DNA of 64,000 nucleotides, taken from positions 113,124,194-113,188,193 of the forward strand of contig OW804096.1 in assembly GCA_942159475.1 (NCBI GenBank). Reading direction: 5' to 3'. How positions within the stretch are numbered: the stretch's first letter is position 1; every line of letters begins with the position of its first letter. This document shows, piece by piece, positions 42,949-55,885 of this stretch. A model generated the notes under the pieces. That model did not search any database. It worked only from the letters and a program-made list of their open reading frames with translations, and was not told the DNA's origin. This stretch comes from Sthenelais limicola (taxonomy: Eukaryota; Annelida; Polychaeta; Phyllodocida; Sigalionidae). Both the position numbers and the translations under genes were made by a program.

Positions 42949-45900
42949 TGCATTTCCCTTTAACCAGGCATTCTAGGTCAGATCCACCGGAATATTCATT
43001 GGAATAGTATACACAATCTCTACAACTTTTAGGAATAAAAATGGGATTGCTTGAATAAGTGCGTGCTGTTCTGATCTGGCTTACTTGTCTGATTTGGCCT
43101 ACTGGCCTACAGTCTCAAAATGATGTTTTCCTATACTACTTACGGTAGATGCATTTGTAAGTAGTATATATAACAGGAGAATGTCGCCAGGCTCCATGCC
43201 AGTTCTAGTCCAGGCCACCATTTAAGTTTTTGTCGCTGGATCAGTCGATATTAGAGTTATTTATTCCATGATTAGGCTATCAGTTCACGAGGTACACATA
43301 CATTATAAATTGACTGGCGGAGTGTCGAAAATAGTTCCAGAAATGATCCCGCGATCCTTCCGGTTAAAGTATGTGAATCTGAAATTTTTCAATTCTGAGT
43401 TAATTCAATCCCATCTACAAGAAATAATTAATCCGAATGCCGTAGTGCCCATAATGGTTGACGGTAAGAATTGATGGTCAATGATACTTTAATAAAGTTT
43501 CAAACATAAATAAAATGTGTGCTTCTCTTGGCAGCGGCATGGGAAATATGGATGGGATCAGTCAGTGAAGTGGTTGTTATATAATTCCAAAAAGAATGCT
43601 AAAATGTTGATTTTTTTTCGCATAAAATCATCAATAATTACCACAGTGGACAATACGCACCCCGTGAATTTGGTTTCAGTGGTGGCCTTTCAGAATCTGT
43701 CAACCTCGGTGGTCACCACTGAGGTTCAGATCCCGGTTGAGGATGAAGGTTTTTTTCTGAGTTTACTACACATGTACCTTGTATGTGACACTGTGGTAAT
43801 GTTACTATAATATTAAAGAATGTTATGTTGTTTGAATCTGGCATCATCATGGTATGATGTATTCATGGTTCTACATTATATTATTAACTAAATTTTGCCG
43901 TCTTCATAGATCTTATTTTCAAATAATTCTATTCTAGCTATTTATTTTATTGGCATTCAATACCTTGTATGAGCAAGTAGTCGGTACCGGGCCTGTTGCT
44001 TCGTTTTCTCGCTAACTTTTTTTCCATACACTTCCAATGGACAAATAGTTAGCTAACTTTTCACGCAGCGGCCGTTTTAATACTTTTTTGCGCGGACTTA
44101 AATTCATGCACCAACAATCCCTTAAATATCCGCCACACTTACCAAAGGTACAAATTCGTAAGTAAACATATAATAGGACATTAGACAAGCTTTGGACTGG
44201 TGTATTTTCGCTGCCCAGTGTGTGGAGACATGCAGTGATGAGGAATGTGATGCTGGCTTTGTCTTGTTTGTAACACAATATTGCTAACGTGATGTTTAAT
44301 GATAACATTTGATTATTTTATAATATTACAAACTATTACAATATCATATCCCCTACTATACTTCACTTTAGTTGCAAGTCACTTACGTCCCCCAACTACT
44401 TTTACACTAGGAGAAAATACAAAAATATGCAACCTAAGATAACATGAAAAAAAAATCGATGGCTTAACCAGCTTCACCACCAGAGAGCCCGAGTAATGCG
44501 ATTGTTTACGAAAATAGCATCACAAAGCTGAACGCTTTTTTATCAAATCTTCACATGCCACTTCCAACATTTGGATATAGAATAACAACAGAATGTACTA
44601 AAAGCGTTTTGTATTCGGATCAATTTAATTAATTCCAGTTGGGTTAACGCGAGTTCACACAATCGCATGCCCCACTGCTAACATTCTTGTTATCAATTTT
44701 TGATAGGAAGTGCACACCGGTTTTGCATTCTGGTAGGCCAGCACAACTATGTGACTCATAGATATTGACTCCTCCTTTATTTTCCAGATAATGCGGAATC
44801 GTTCCCTTGGAGGATGTTCACGTGACAGACTTCCAGAGGTAAATTAATGTAATTACCAATTTGAAAGAGTCTGCCAAAACCCAATATCGCCCATTTTCTA
44901 ATACGAGAGCACTTGTTATATATAGGCACGACCGGGAGAAAGCTTCATAATAAGACGCGTTATCAAATTTGGGCAGAGAGTGGTCCGGTGTCAAACATTT
45001 CAACCTGAAACTATTATATCAGCTGATACATATAATTTCGTTTTGCAAACAATTGCTACACAGGAACTAGTTTGTTTACTTACTAACCTTTTTTATGAAA
45101 GCAAACATTTGGGTATTGCAATTATCCTGTTGCTTCAAGGGAGAAATTGCCTGGATGCGTTCAGCAATGCCAGCTCATTGTCCGTTTTGCTGTTGCATTA
45201 AATCTGTTTCTTCTATTATTAGTGTACTAAAGTTTACATCTGTATGCGTCATTACAAATATAACCGCAAATAAACCCGAGAACTCTTTCCAACATGTGTG
45301 ACACGCAAGAATTTTGAGGCATTGGAACATGCATTTCAGCGTTCCCCAATGCAAGTTTTCCTGCATCGCCCTGATACCCACCGTGCAATGTGCATGCTCT
45401 GTAGAAAATGTAGGCCATCTTATACGCTAAGTGGGTCATCTTAGGCGCTGGTAACATGTCTTGAAGGTGTGAGTCGCATCCGAGAAATAAGGTCACAGGC
45501 AGCTACAGGCGTTCAAGACGTTTTGGGTTTGAGAGATAAAATTGGCTTGGGTTCAAGGAGGTTTGGGGCAGCATCCGTAGAGGTTTTACTCCATGATATA
45601 CAATGTATCTCTCACCGTTTGAAAACAGGACCATCAAAATGACCGATACTTTAGCATTAGGAGAATGTGACTTTCTTCGCACACATGATGATACGTTCTT
45701 CCTTTGCATCAAAACTAATGTTGTTTAAATGCCATCAAGATAATTGAAGCTTAATCAAAATGAAACATTCGCAAAACTGAATAAACATTTGAAGAAATAA
45801 GCTCTGTGTTAGTAATGGAGATATGGTAGAAATGTCCCTTGCAGTGGACCAAAATGGTTTTCCGATAGAATAAACAAATCTGGTCATGAGAAGGGCCTTT

Positions 45901-48900
45901 TACACAGGATTAACACGTCTAGATTATGACCATTCATTTGCATAGTTGATTTATCGTCGCAGCTGCCGCCGGAGCTGTGAAGATTGGAATAATCCAAACG
46001 CAGTGCAAGCATGCCGAGAAGCTATCCGTACGTCTTCGACCTACAGCAAATACATAGATTTCACTGACGTCACGGCCGTCGCCATTGTGGGGCCGGGGCT
46101 CGTAGATGTCTATGTAGGCCTATGCTGCGATACTTGAAAATACCGTTTTCTGGCTGTTTTAACCTTTACCAGTTTTCATGTGCCTCAACAAACCCTTCTT
46201 GATAGGTTAATTAAATTATCTTTCTTTAGTATAGTATTACTCAAGTATCCACTATTGGGAGGTTTATCAATTTTGTTTTGATAATCACACCGTAGGCGGC
46301 AAGGATAGCGCTGACCCCTGTCATGGCGGCCAGTAGGATTCCCCAGCCACCCGGGTGACGTCATGTGAAATCTATGTATATAGCGATTCCCCATGTCTGC
46401 TTCTTGTGTCTCTCTTGACAGAAAACTGAAAACGAAACACCTTTATCTAGTTCGCTATCACTTTGTGGTTTGAGGGGCTCATAGATCAAAAGACATTACC
46501 CAGTTTAAAAATGTTAGGTCACGATTTATTTCGAAGTGGTATGTTTCTTTAGTCTATATATAGCGAATGATAATAATGATGACAGTGCGCCATATAGGTG
46601 CCAGCCCAAAATGATCTCTTTATGCAAATGTTATTGCTCAGCACTGATTGCATTCAGCTATTATTACGCCTTGGCACTATTCCCTTTTCCCGCGTCAGGG
46701 AAATCCATCAGCCAAGGTTCCCTTTGAGGCAATCAGCATGCCCTATTTTCACTATAAGAGGACACGCCCTTGGAACGTACTGACAAGTAAATGTGTACTG
46801 GGTGATGCTATAGAAAAAATATAATACCAAACGTATTCTACTCCCATTCTTTTCTGTCATGACTTGGTGCCTATTGCTGGCTGGTTTTGATGGCAAAATC
46901 CAGGCAGAGACATTACATTAAGGGTCTCTGATCCAGGTCAGTTAGCGCAGCTCTGACAATGTACAGGCCCCCTTAGCTGAAATTCTCTCGTTTTGCATAC
47001 ATCCGGCGCTCCTCGGTTGACTTTACATTTCCCCAAAGGCCTAGTGCTTTACATTGTGCAGTTGACATTGGTTATTTACAGAACTTTCTAAATACTGTTG
47101 TCAGGAATCCTGCACTTCTATTATTAGTCTGGGGGAGGTTTGAAGACTAAAGTGCCGGGGTAATTCAGAGAATACACACGTGCAGCATGCACGTACAACA
47201 TCCTCTTCTGTTTTGGGTTAAGCGTCGACATGATAACACTTAAATGACTCAGAAATCACGAAAGTCAAGATGAACACGCATTCTTTCAAGGAGCCCAGAT
47301 TTAGATTTAAAGGCCCGGCTTCAGAAGGTGGGTTGCACTCATGGAAACTGTTGATTACAGTAGGAATAACCCCCGTCATGGTCCCACATAAAAATGACCT
47401 TTGTAAATAATGGGAATTGATTGGGCCCATTTCCGAGGTGTTAGCGGATGAGGAATAAGTCCATAACATGAGAATGATTTTCATGAAATGAATTTGTCCC
47501 TTCAGACATGTGACTTTGACCTGACCTAAATAGAATATTTATGAATTAAATTAAACTTGTTTGCTTACTTCTGATTGTACCTCCCCGAAGTAGGGCAGAC
47601 ATGAATGGGACCTTTGGGGATAGGTTTCATAGCAGCTACCTTCAAACTGATGGAGTCATCAAAACCTCTCTTTATCACAGAAAGTGCTACCTTCAAAGGA
47701 GCACGATCAGACCCTGCAGACCATCCACTCCGGATTAAAGGGTCACCAGGTGCGATGTAGGTGCATGAAGGTGTGCATAAGATATTGTGTGGTGACTCAG
47801 CTTTTGGGGTTTTAAACCTTTGCTGCAGCGATCAGAAACCTATAGGAGGGGTTAAATTAATTAGCGCGTTCTTCATTTACTCCCTCCTAATTTAATTTCT
47901 TTTTGTTCTTTTTTGCTCAAATTGTAAGAATTCTATGCAATCTTCATAACGATGGAACAAAGATCGAATGGCGTGTTATGCCTTTGTTTCAAGTTTGGCA
48001 ACCTCTTTATTCCATTACTGTATGGCATATAGTCCCTATAATATTTAGGGTCCTACGAGGAGTAGACTTTTCGTATTGTTAAATTCGTGAGCCCAAAATA
48101 GTATTTCAGAATTCAATGTAAATGAGAATGAATATAATGAGTAGCATACCCATGCACAACCTACCGAAAAAGGTAAATCCATATATCCATATGAGGTAGA
48201 TGAAAAAGATATCACAATCTCTGGGTCTCAAAGTTCATGTGAATCCCATGCGGGCGAATAGTTACTTAATTATGCTTCATATACCGGGTGGCTTTTTACT
48301 GGGTGGCAATTCGCCCGACACCCTTAGATTGAACTTTACATTTAGATCCACCTGGTTCTCTTATCCAGAAATACCTTGTACAAATACCGTGACTGTGAGA
48401 GTTACTAGCTAATCGGCAATTCTACATCATGCAGCAACCAGGAGTGAATTTTCATCGGAATGTATTAAGAGTGAAAACAACTAGACACGATTTGCAAATC
48501 CTGCGTAGTCACTCAACGCTGGGGTTGAAAGTGGGGAAATCTACGATGTCACATGTGGCAATACGATATCAACATTCTAACATTGCGACATCGCAAACCC
48601 TAGGCCCCTACGATACCGCATAACATAGCCTACTGCGATACACATAGCATATAGTTTAGCGCTCTTTTCCTTTATAGGGAAGGGGGGAGGGGGAAGGGGA
48701 GAAATGCCACATGCTTTGACCATTAAGGTGTCATTTAAGTGTCCTTGAACGTTGGCTATGTTGCCTACCCGATCTCTTAATTGTATGTGTAGCACCAGAC
48801 ACCCCTTCACAAAGTTCTTAAAAACATCTTTCCCTGATTCTCAACTAGGAAAATATGACATTGATACATGCTTGACAGTTTATCTAATGCATACTAGAAA

Positions 48901-51900
48901 TTCATTGGTAAATATAAGACCTTTCCAGGATAACACTCTTAACGTAATTGTCCGACGCTAACTACTCCTAGTTCACGTCGTTTCCGTACGTAGAAACGTA
49001 GACCTTGAGCTACCTTGACCCGCGACGCTGGTCGACAGAAGGAGCCCACAGAAAGTGATGACGTCAGAGGTCAAATTCCCTTGTTACCCACAGCGTTAGC
49101 GCTCACGGGAACTTTATTTATTAATTTGAATTAACTACCGTGTGCCCATATCTCTATATTTCAATGGCCTTCCTGTTTTATAAGCATGATTGTGCACTGT
49201 ACAGTCTTTACTGTAATATAGCTGTCATTTCCTGATGATACGCTGTATAAATATACTAAATAATATGAAAAAATACGAGCAACAAATAAAAAAAAACTTA
49301 GATTGCACGGATATCACTACCATTGATTTATGATAACAAAGCTTTCCCTCTTTTCAAAGCTTCAAGGGAAATACTGAAAAGAAAAGAACATTCTCCACAA
49401 TAGATATTATTAATTATGAATACTTGCTATTTACCTGAAGGTAATAGAGTAACTATACAGCTTCGACCCTGAACTGATTAAAGTGTGCCTTATCACGTGT
49501 GCTCTAACACCATATTTGCTACACATACTTCAGCCACCCGACAAGCTACGACAACATTTTGCGGTCATTTCTAAAAAGAGATGACGTGAATAAAAAAAAT
49601 CCTTGTCATTGCATGACTTCGCTATCCTTTGTTTTGTCAATTGCTGTATGTCCTATGCCTCTTGAAATTTCAAGCAAGGGTGACGGTTTCCGCCGTTTTT
49701 TTATTTTTGCGCCCATTGCCAACTTTTACTGTCGTTTAAGAGTTAAGCATTGACGGTTGTGGCCTGTCGTTAGGGTTGTCCTGATCTGATCAATGAGGAA
49801 TGGATCTAAGGCTGATTCACACTCATTCACTCGGGCACATTCCATCCCTAGCAGACACATCATTATGTAAAATATTTTGTAGATATCATCAATAAGAAAG
49901 AGTAATCTTTGTATCATTAAATTTACACTTTTCTATTCGATAAACCTTTTCTATTCTATACACACTTAACAGTTGTGGTTTCTGATGATTCTGACTCTGA
50001 TGTTTTTCACGGAGTTTGGAGAACAAATATCTATTTTCTGTAGGCGAAAAAGCAGCTCCTAAATCATGAATGTAGTTCACCAGTGGGTCCATGCGATGGC
50101 CAACACGAAGCTATCGATCAGTGGAAGGCCAGTTCTGTCAGAAAAGCATGTCAAAGGGTGAAGAGATGAGAAAGGCAACAAGGGGAACAAATACACAGAT
50201 CTGACTCCCTGAATCTGAATCGTTGCCTCAACTTTGTTTTCGAAATCCATATTTCAGTCTTGTGGGGGGTTTCTGGTTTGTGAGCTGCAACATACATCAT
50301 ATATTTTCTTCACGCTATCTTACCATCGGGAGATTATTGGTAGCACTGGATCAAAGCCGTCCGTTATAATAATTCACAATGCAATTACTGCAGAACCGAA
50401 GCTTTGGGCAGACGCCATAAACTCGGGACCTTTACAACCCTTTGTTAGTACTTTAATGTAGTATAGGGAGAGACAGGTGGGGAATTCTAGCACTGTTGAC
50501 ATAAAATATATTGTATACAACCGCGGCAAGGTGAAAAGAGTCCCATGCCTCAGTTGATGCCCCCAAACCTCTCGCCTCACAGACTTTCAGTCATGACTAT
50601 ATACAGACCTAAAAAGAGGCCATTTTCTGAGAAAGCCTCTCTGGTCTTCATCCTGGGGATAGACGGTGACATTCTGTACCCACTGCATCCATATATCCCT
50701 TTGTGTTTCTCCGAAGGTCCTCGAAAATGTGACATCTTATATCTTCTTTCACATTAATACTGCTCCTCAGTTGATTCATTTCTCGGACGAGGGCTGTTTT
50801 CCTAAGAAGGGGCTTTTAGAGATGGACGGAGGGCCACCGAACCAGGACATGCAATTTTAAGAAAATGATTTGCATGCAACAATGAAAATACTTCGTATAA
50901 TTTATGGTCATGGCTGTGCAATGCTGACTATAGGTTTGTTTCTTTTTACTTTCCATGGTTGCATTTAGTAAAATGTATTCGTTCCCTTTTGAAGTGATCA
51001 GAAGCCTCAACAATTATACAATGGTTTTATATCCGTTTTCGCACCGCTTGTTTTGAATAGGACACTGCGTACAGAGCCCCAAGCACTTAGCTAGTGTTTC
51101 CTTGCTGAAGAGGCCTTTCCCTAATACTTGAAAGACCCAAAGCAGATTGGATATTTCCTCATATTAAAGGGGTTAATTCAAAATATATTTACTAGTACTT
51201 TATCAATAAAGAGGTATGGGTACTGAAATTGATTAACTATGATTGACTACTTATATGAGTACTATCATGAGTATAATTATGTATTAGTATGGATATGAGC
51301 ATTATATATGGGCCTATATGTTACATGGAAGGGTAACCAAGTCTTAACTGTACTTTAAATTGAAACTTTTGGAATCTATGATTTTAAAAAAAAGTTTGTA
51401 TCAAATATTTCTTTGTATCTCATTTATGAAATATTTTTAGCTGCAGGCTACTTATTAATTTCATATGAATAAATTCCTATTTTCAACCCATGGAAAGTAT
51501 TTATTTTACAGGTATAACTTGTTACATTTCATTCTGCCAACCTATATGGAAGGAAAGTGTGAAGAAAGATATCCATGCGTGCCGGTTTGATATAATAAAC
51601 TGATGCAGGCCTGCTTAGACATGAACTGTCCGTGTATGAACGTCCACCTAAATATTCATACAACACTCAGTCATTGCTGACGAGGGGTGGGTAATGTATT
51701 CGTTAGGACCCCATTTAGTAGGCATACTATATCACTCTGCTAGCTCTATAGTCCGTTTTCAGAGCGTGCACAAGGGAAACCTTTAATCTAATGAACCGAC
51801 CCCGTCTACGATACTGTTCTGTTTAAATATTAAACGCTGTCGAATATCGCTCATGTGTGGGAAGAGCGAACATTCCATCACTATCCGCCAGTCACTGAGT

Positions 51901-54900
51901 AATACTATATCAGAAGCCACCCAGCCTCATCTTTTCATTATCATTCCTTCAGCACGTGGGCAAGCATGCATCAAGTGTTTTCCATCGTCTTAATGTGGAG
52001 AAATGCAGAATTGCGGTGAAGCCTCAACCCCTTGAGGGACTCCTACTAGCTTCATCTAATAGAAGTAGACTTGCTCCCACTTACAAGCAGGGTATTAGGA
52101 TTCAATAGGCAATAGGAAGTTCAAAAGTTTGAAGTTGGCATCATAAATGACGATAAATTACGATTTGAGAATGGATCAAAATGCTCTCATCGAAGATAGT
52201 AGAAAAAGCTTATTTTTTTTATTCATGCACCAATACAAAGTCTGCGTAAATGAAATAAAATGTCTAAGGGACTGGAATCGCATCTCTAGCGCCATGCCTG
52301 TGGCCTGCCCGTGTCATGCTGTCGCGCACTGCACGTATTGATCTGTCACATGCAAATTAGCCATGACCTAGTTCTGACTGCCACTGCGGGGAAGGAACCT
52401 AGACGCGCATTACATTGGGCTATCACTCACTCTAGGCCAGTATGTTGTACTGATAAACTGCAGTCTACACTTGGTCTGACAGCAACCTTCCCCAATGAAC
52501 CTCATACATTAAGTCGAAAATATCCACCTCTAGTACAACTACGATGTATTTTCTTAATTCGAATGATAAGTTGATTGATTTGGAGGCAACTCAACTGAAA
52601 CAAACCATGGTATTGGGTTTTGTAGTCTTTATTTGGCGACCCTGTCTTAATTAGAATGTTTAAGTACAGATTCATTACCATTAAGCTCACTAACGATTTC
52701 ATCATTGGTTCTTTCTTAATCACAATATACCGATCGGGAAATTCCATACAAGGAATGTAATTCAGGATCCTGTATTATATAAATACCCGAATGTGTCTCA
52801 GAATATTCTTCCTCGGCATAGATGCTGGACTTGTAAGTTCAGTAGGAAGACATATTTCTCCAACAAATGCATGTACCTTGACATCGCAACAATAGCATTG
52901 GGTTTTTATGCTATGGCTTCCTGCTGTTGCATGAGAAGGTAGGCTCTAAGTCTATGTTCAAAACATGAAAGGTTTTGTATATAGCCATGGTAACATGAAA
53001 ATCACATCGATTCTTTAAAAAATTGTTACAACTTGCCCTGGCGTGTGGTAAGTTGTAATAGGCACTGGGGCAAATTTTAACAATTAAGACACTTAAGTTA
53101 CATTTTTAAACAACTCTAAAAGTAATGATATTAATGGAGTTAGAGTGGATCACATGCCCAAGAGGAATTAAGGAGAAGGGTTTTGTGGAAAAAAGTATGG
53201 GCCATGTTTTAACACCCTCGGGCATATTCTAACATATATTACATTTGTCACTGGGGCACGTTCCCACACTGTGGGAAAGGTTCTAACTACTGTTACAACT
53301 TACCCCAGTGGCTTTGTGACAACTAAATTGCCCCAAATGCCCTCCATCAACTTTTTGAGTCTCTAAAATGGCCAGTCATTTATCTCATAAAATCATAATA
53401 TATTGAGAGACACAATATATATCCATAAAATTCAGGACATCAGTATTTAGCTGTGCACAATATATATGACACTTTCTCGGAGTAGACAATAAGTTACTAA
53501 CATTCTTTTCGGCTGTTTGCTTAAGTTAAGAGGTGGCCTTGGAAGGTGACTACTTCCTGACTTGCCCCATGTTAGAATTTGCCCGGTGTCCCCTATATTA
53601 GTGTTTTTCTTGCCAACGATAGTATACGCATGTTTGAATGGACATATACAAAAGAAGGTGACTTTCATTCCATGTTAAGTTCATACATTTGCAAAGTATA
53701 TTAATTTTGCTGAATGGAATTAGTGGTGGTCTCGATGGTTTAATTATATGATGTGACACCAATGTGTTCCCTTCATTTAACGAATCTAAATAATATAAAT
53801 ACACTCCCTCTTCTTCCACCCCCTATTTCAAATGGACCCATGCAGATATAGTAGTATATGAAAATATTGCATTGCTTATCACGTCATGGAACTAGATGTA
53901 GTAGTATAAGAAAATATTACATTGCTTATGGCACATTGGCTTGTTAGTAGTATAGGAAAATGGTCATGGAACTAGATGCAGTAGTATAGGAAAATATTGC
54001 ATTGCTTATGGCATGTTGGTTTGTTAGTAGTATAGGAAAATGGTCATGGAACTAGATGCAGTAGTATAGGAAAATATTACATTGCTTATGGCATGTTGGT
54101 TTGTTAGTAGTATAGGAAAATGGTCATGGAACTAGATGCAGTAGTATAGGAAAATGTTACATTGTCTATGGCACATTAGTTTGCTAGTAGCATAGGAAAA
54201 TGGTCATGGAACTAGATCTATTAATATAGAAAAATACTGCATTGCTTATGTCAAGTTGGTTTGCTAGTAGTATAGGAATTCATTAAACAGCTTTGACTTC
54301 GCTACTACTATAAGAAAATGATTTGAAGTAATTCCAATCTATCATAGATCGTAGAAGCAAGCTAACATTTGGTACATTTGAAATGTGAAAAAGACGCCCC
54401 GGGAATGGCAGACGATAGCAGACGATAGCTGAGGACATGTAGCCTTTAGAGTAAAGCTCTATTTACACTGTTATTCAGAATAAAAACGAAAAACGATGAG
54501 AATATCGAGTTGTACCTCAAAGATCAATAGAAATAACGTCACAACAACAATACATAGCACTGCCACGGCTGATTTAGAGCTGGCAGATGCACATAGCATT
54601 TTCCACCCACCTGTGATAATTCTGCCATGTATCAAGGGTATTAAGCTCCAGTAATTACAATGTTGTACATCGTGCATACTTAAAGTAAAAGTAAGGGAAT
54701 CAGATAACATATAGGACTGCCCTCACGATAGGTGACGTAAAGGTAACCACAGTAACCTTTACTAATAGATTTGTAACATTAAGAATCTGAATGTCATAAA
54801 TCAAGACTGAGTATAAAGGATACTCCGTTGCCCTTTAGGTACTTAAGCCTATGACTGTCTCTGTTTCGTCTCTGAAGGGTGAGTCATCAGGAGAAGCAAC

Positions 54901-55885
54901 TGCTTAGGATTGCCCAGAACTACTCAGAAGGCAGAGCATTCCTTCGCTCGGACATTTTCTTCATCCTCTGCTTAGAACGAGTACAATTTATAGCGTCTCT
55001 CTGTGCATGGGTATCTTCACAGGGCGAGGCAGAAGTGTTTCATCATAAAAGGTCGTCCATATCATTTGGACATGGCGATACACAGGCCAATTCGTAATAT
55101 AATGAGTCATAAGGTATTAACTTTAAGCAACAAAATAAGTCTGATAACGAGTAATTCAATGTCCAATTACGGGCTTCCTGATTTTTATCTCTTGTCTGTT
55201 TGCAATGATCATAAGGAGCTGGGATAAACCAGGGCATTTCTTGCTGATTCCAGAAATTGGAAATATAATAGTTAAAATTAATCTCTGCGGGCTTAAGATT
55301 CGGACCAAACACGTAACTGGCCTTTGAAAACTGGCTGCACATATATATACAGACATTGTGTATACACATGTATACATACATGTATGATCTATGTGAAAAA
55401 TCCAATAATTTTAAGTTCTGTTGATTGATAAAAGAAAATGTGGATAATACTGAGGGGGATATGTATTTCCCTTTCATGTATATATATTTAGTTACAAGAG
55501 AAAGTTTTGTCGGTCTACTAGGATAAATCATAATTGGAGATTCCGTCTGTTTCGACTTATAATACAGGGAATCTCACGCAGCCTCTTCGATTGTAATTCT
55601 TATCAGAGTCATCTTCTAGCAACGCCGGGGCAATTCCACCGAAGAATTATCACTGCGACAAAACAAATCCTCTTGTTGCTCCCACTTGTCTTACCATCTC
55701 TGTCTGCAATGCTTCGTGGGACGCCTGTAGCGTCCGCTGAGTCATCCGGGCCATTTTCACTATCACTTCCGGAGGGTCAGAGGTCAATGGGTCTGTGCAT
55801 TCCTTGGGGTGAAGCGAGTATTCTCTAAGAGCTATTCTGTGTACGGCTCGTGTATTCCATTGAGGCCTGTGTTGTTTGTCCAAAT
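42949..55885 (-). CDS. hypothetical spliced gene: three phase-compatible candidate exons
   Basis: Three minus-strand open segments are bounded by AG acceptors and GT donors whose phases fit: 55885-55695 (enters phase 1, leaves phase 0, donor GATG|GTAAGA), 47822-47569 (phase 0 to phase 2, donor AGAA|GTAAGC) and 43025-42949 (phase 2 to phase 1, donor TGCA|GTAAGT). The product would be about 174 residues here. Segment one is charged and helical (PPEVIVKMARMTQRTLQASH), segment two has HVCPTSGRY and a CTPSC pair, segment three is Cys-spaced (CRDCVYYSNEYSGG then ECLVKGKC). I recognise no family, and no first or last exon was found. Chance association remains quite possible. Confidence 0.25.
43666..43760 (+). 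repeat. possible tRNA-like SINE head with 12-bp palindrome
   Basis: TGGTTTCAGTGGT resembles an A box and GGTTCAGATCCC a B box. Between them AACCTCGGTGGT and ACCACTGAGGTT form an inverted repeat with one mismatch. Confidence 0.25.
45950..46390 (-). promoter_or_regulatory. CpG-rich, promoter-like patch with two CRE palindromes
   Basis: TGACGTCA occurs at 46065-46072 and 46356-46363, within a locally GC- and CpG-rich stretch. On the minus strand, GCCGCCATGACAGG gives an ideal Kozak start (ATG first base 46324) for a 27-codon frame (MTGVSAILAAYGVIIKTKL...), and CACAATGGCGACGG a second (ATG first base 46085). The transcript is unknown. Confidence 0.3.
46391..47568. other. gene-poor stretch, no gene seen
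   Basis: Octamer ATGCAAAT at 46622-46629; TGACTTTGACCTGACCT at 47511-47527 carries nuclear-receptor half-sites. Confidence 0.3.
47823..53830. other. gene-poor stretch with scattered conserved-element-like motifs
   Basis: Includes a TATAGTTTAGCGC repeat copy with a purine block (48650-48705), CRE TGACGTCA at 49059-49066, octamers at 50868-50875 (minus) and 52350-52357 (plus), and a loosely repeated TTACAACTT[G/A]CCC / GGGGCA theme at 53020-53330. No exon supported. Confidence 0.35.
53842..54285 (+). repeat. minisatellite, five copies of an 80-bp unit
   Basis: Units start at 53886, 53966, 54046, 54126 and 54206, each opening ATGGAACTAGAT; a truncated unit precedes them. Every unit contains AGTAGTATAGGAAAAT twice, so an older shorter repeat lies inside. 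The central units differ from each other at only a few positions; the outer ones are more diverged. Confidence 0.95.
54286..55694. other. gene-poor stretch, no gene seen
   Basis: Several short frames on both strands; none has splice support. A duplicated GCAGACGATA word is at about 54411-54427. Confidence 0.3.

Noticed and set aside
55043..55531. 162-codon minus-strand open frame
   Set aside because: Contains a run derived from the TATATA/CATGTA simple repeat and shows no domain; no flanking splice signals that fit.
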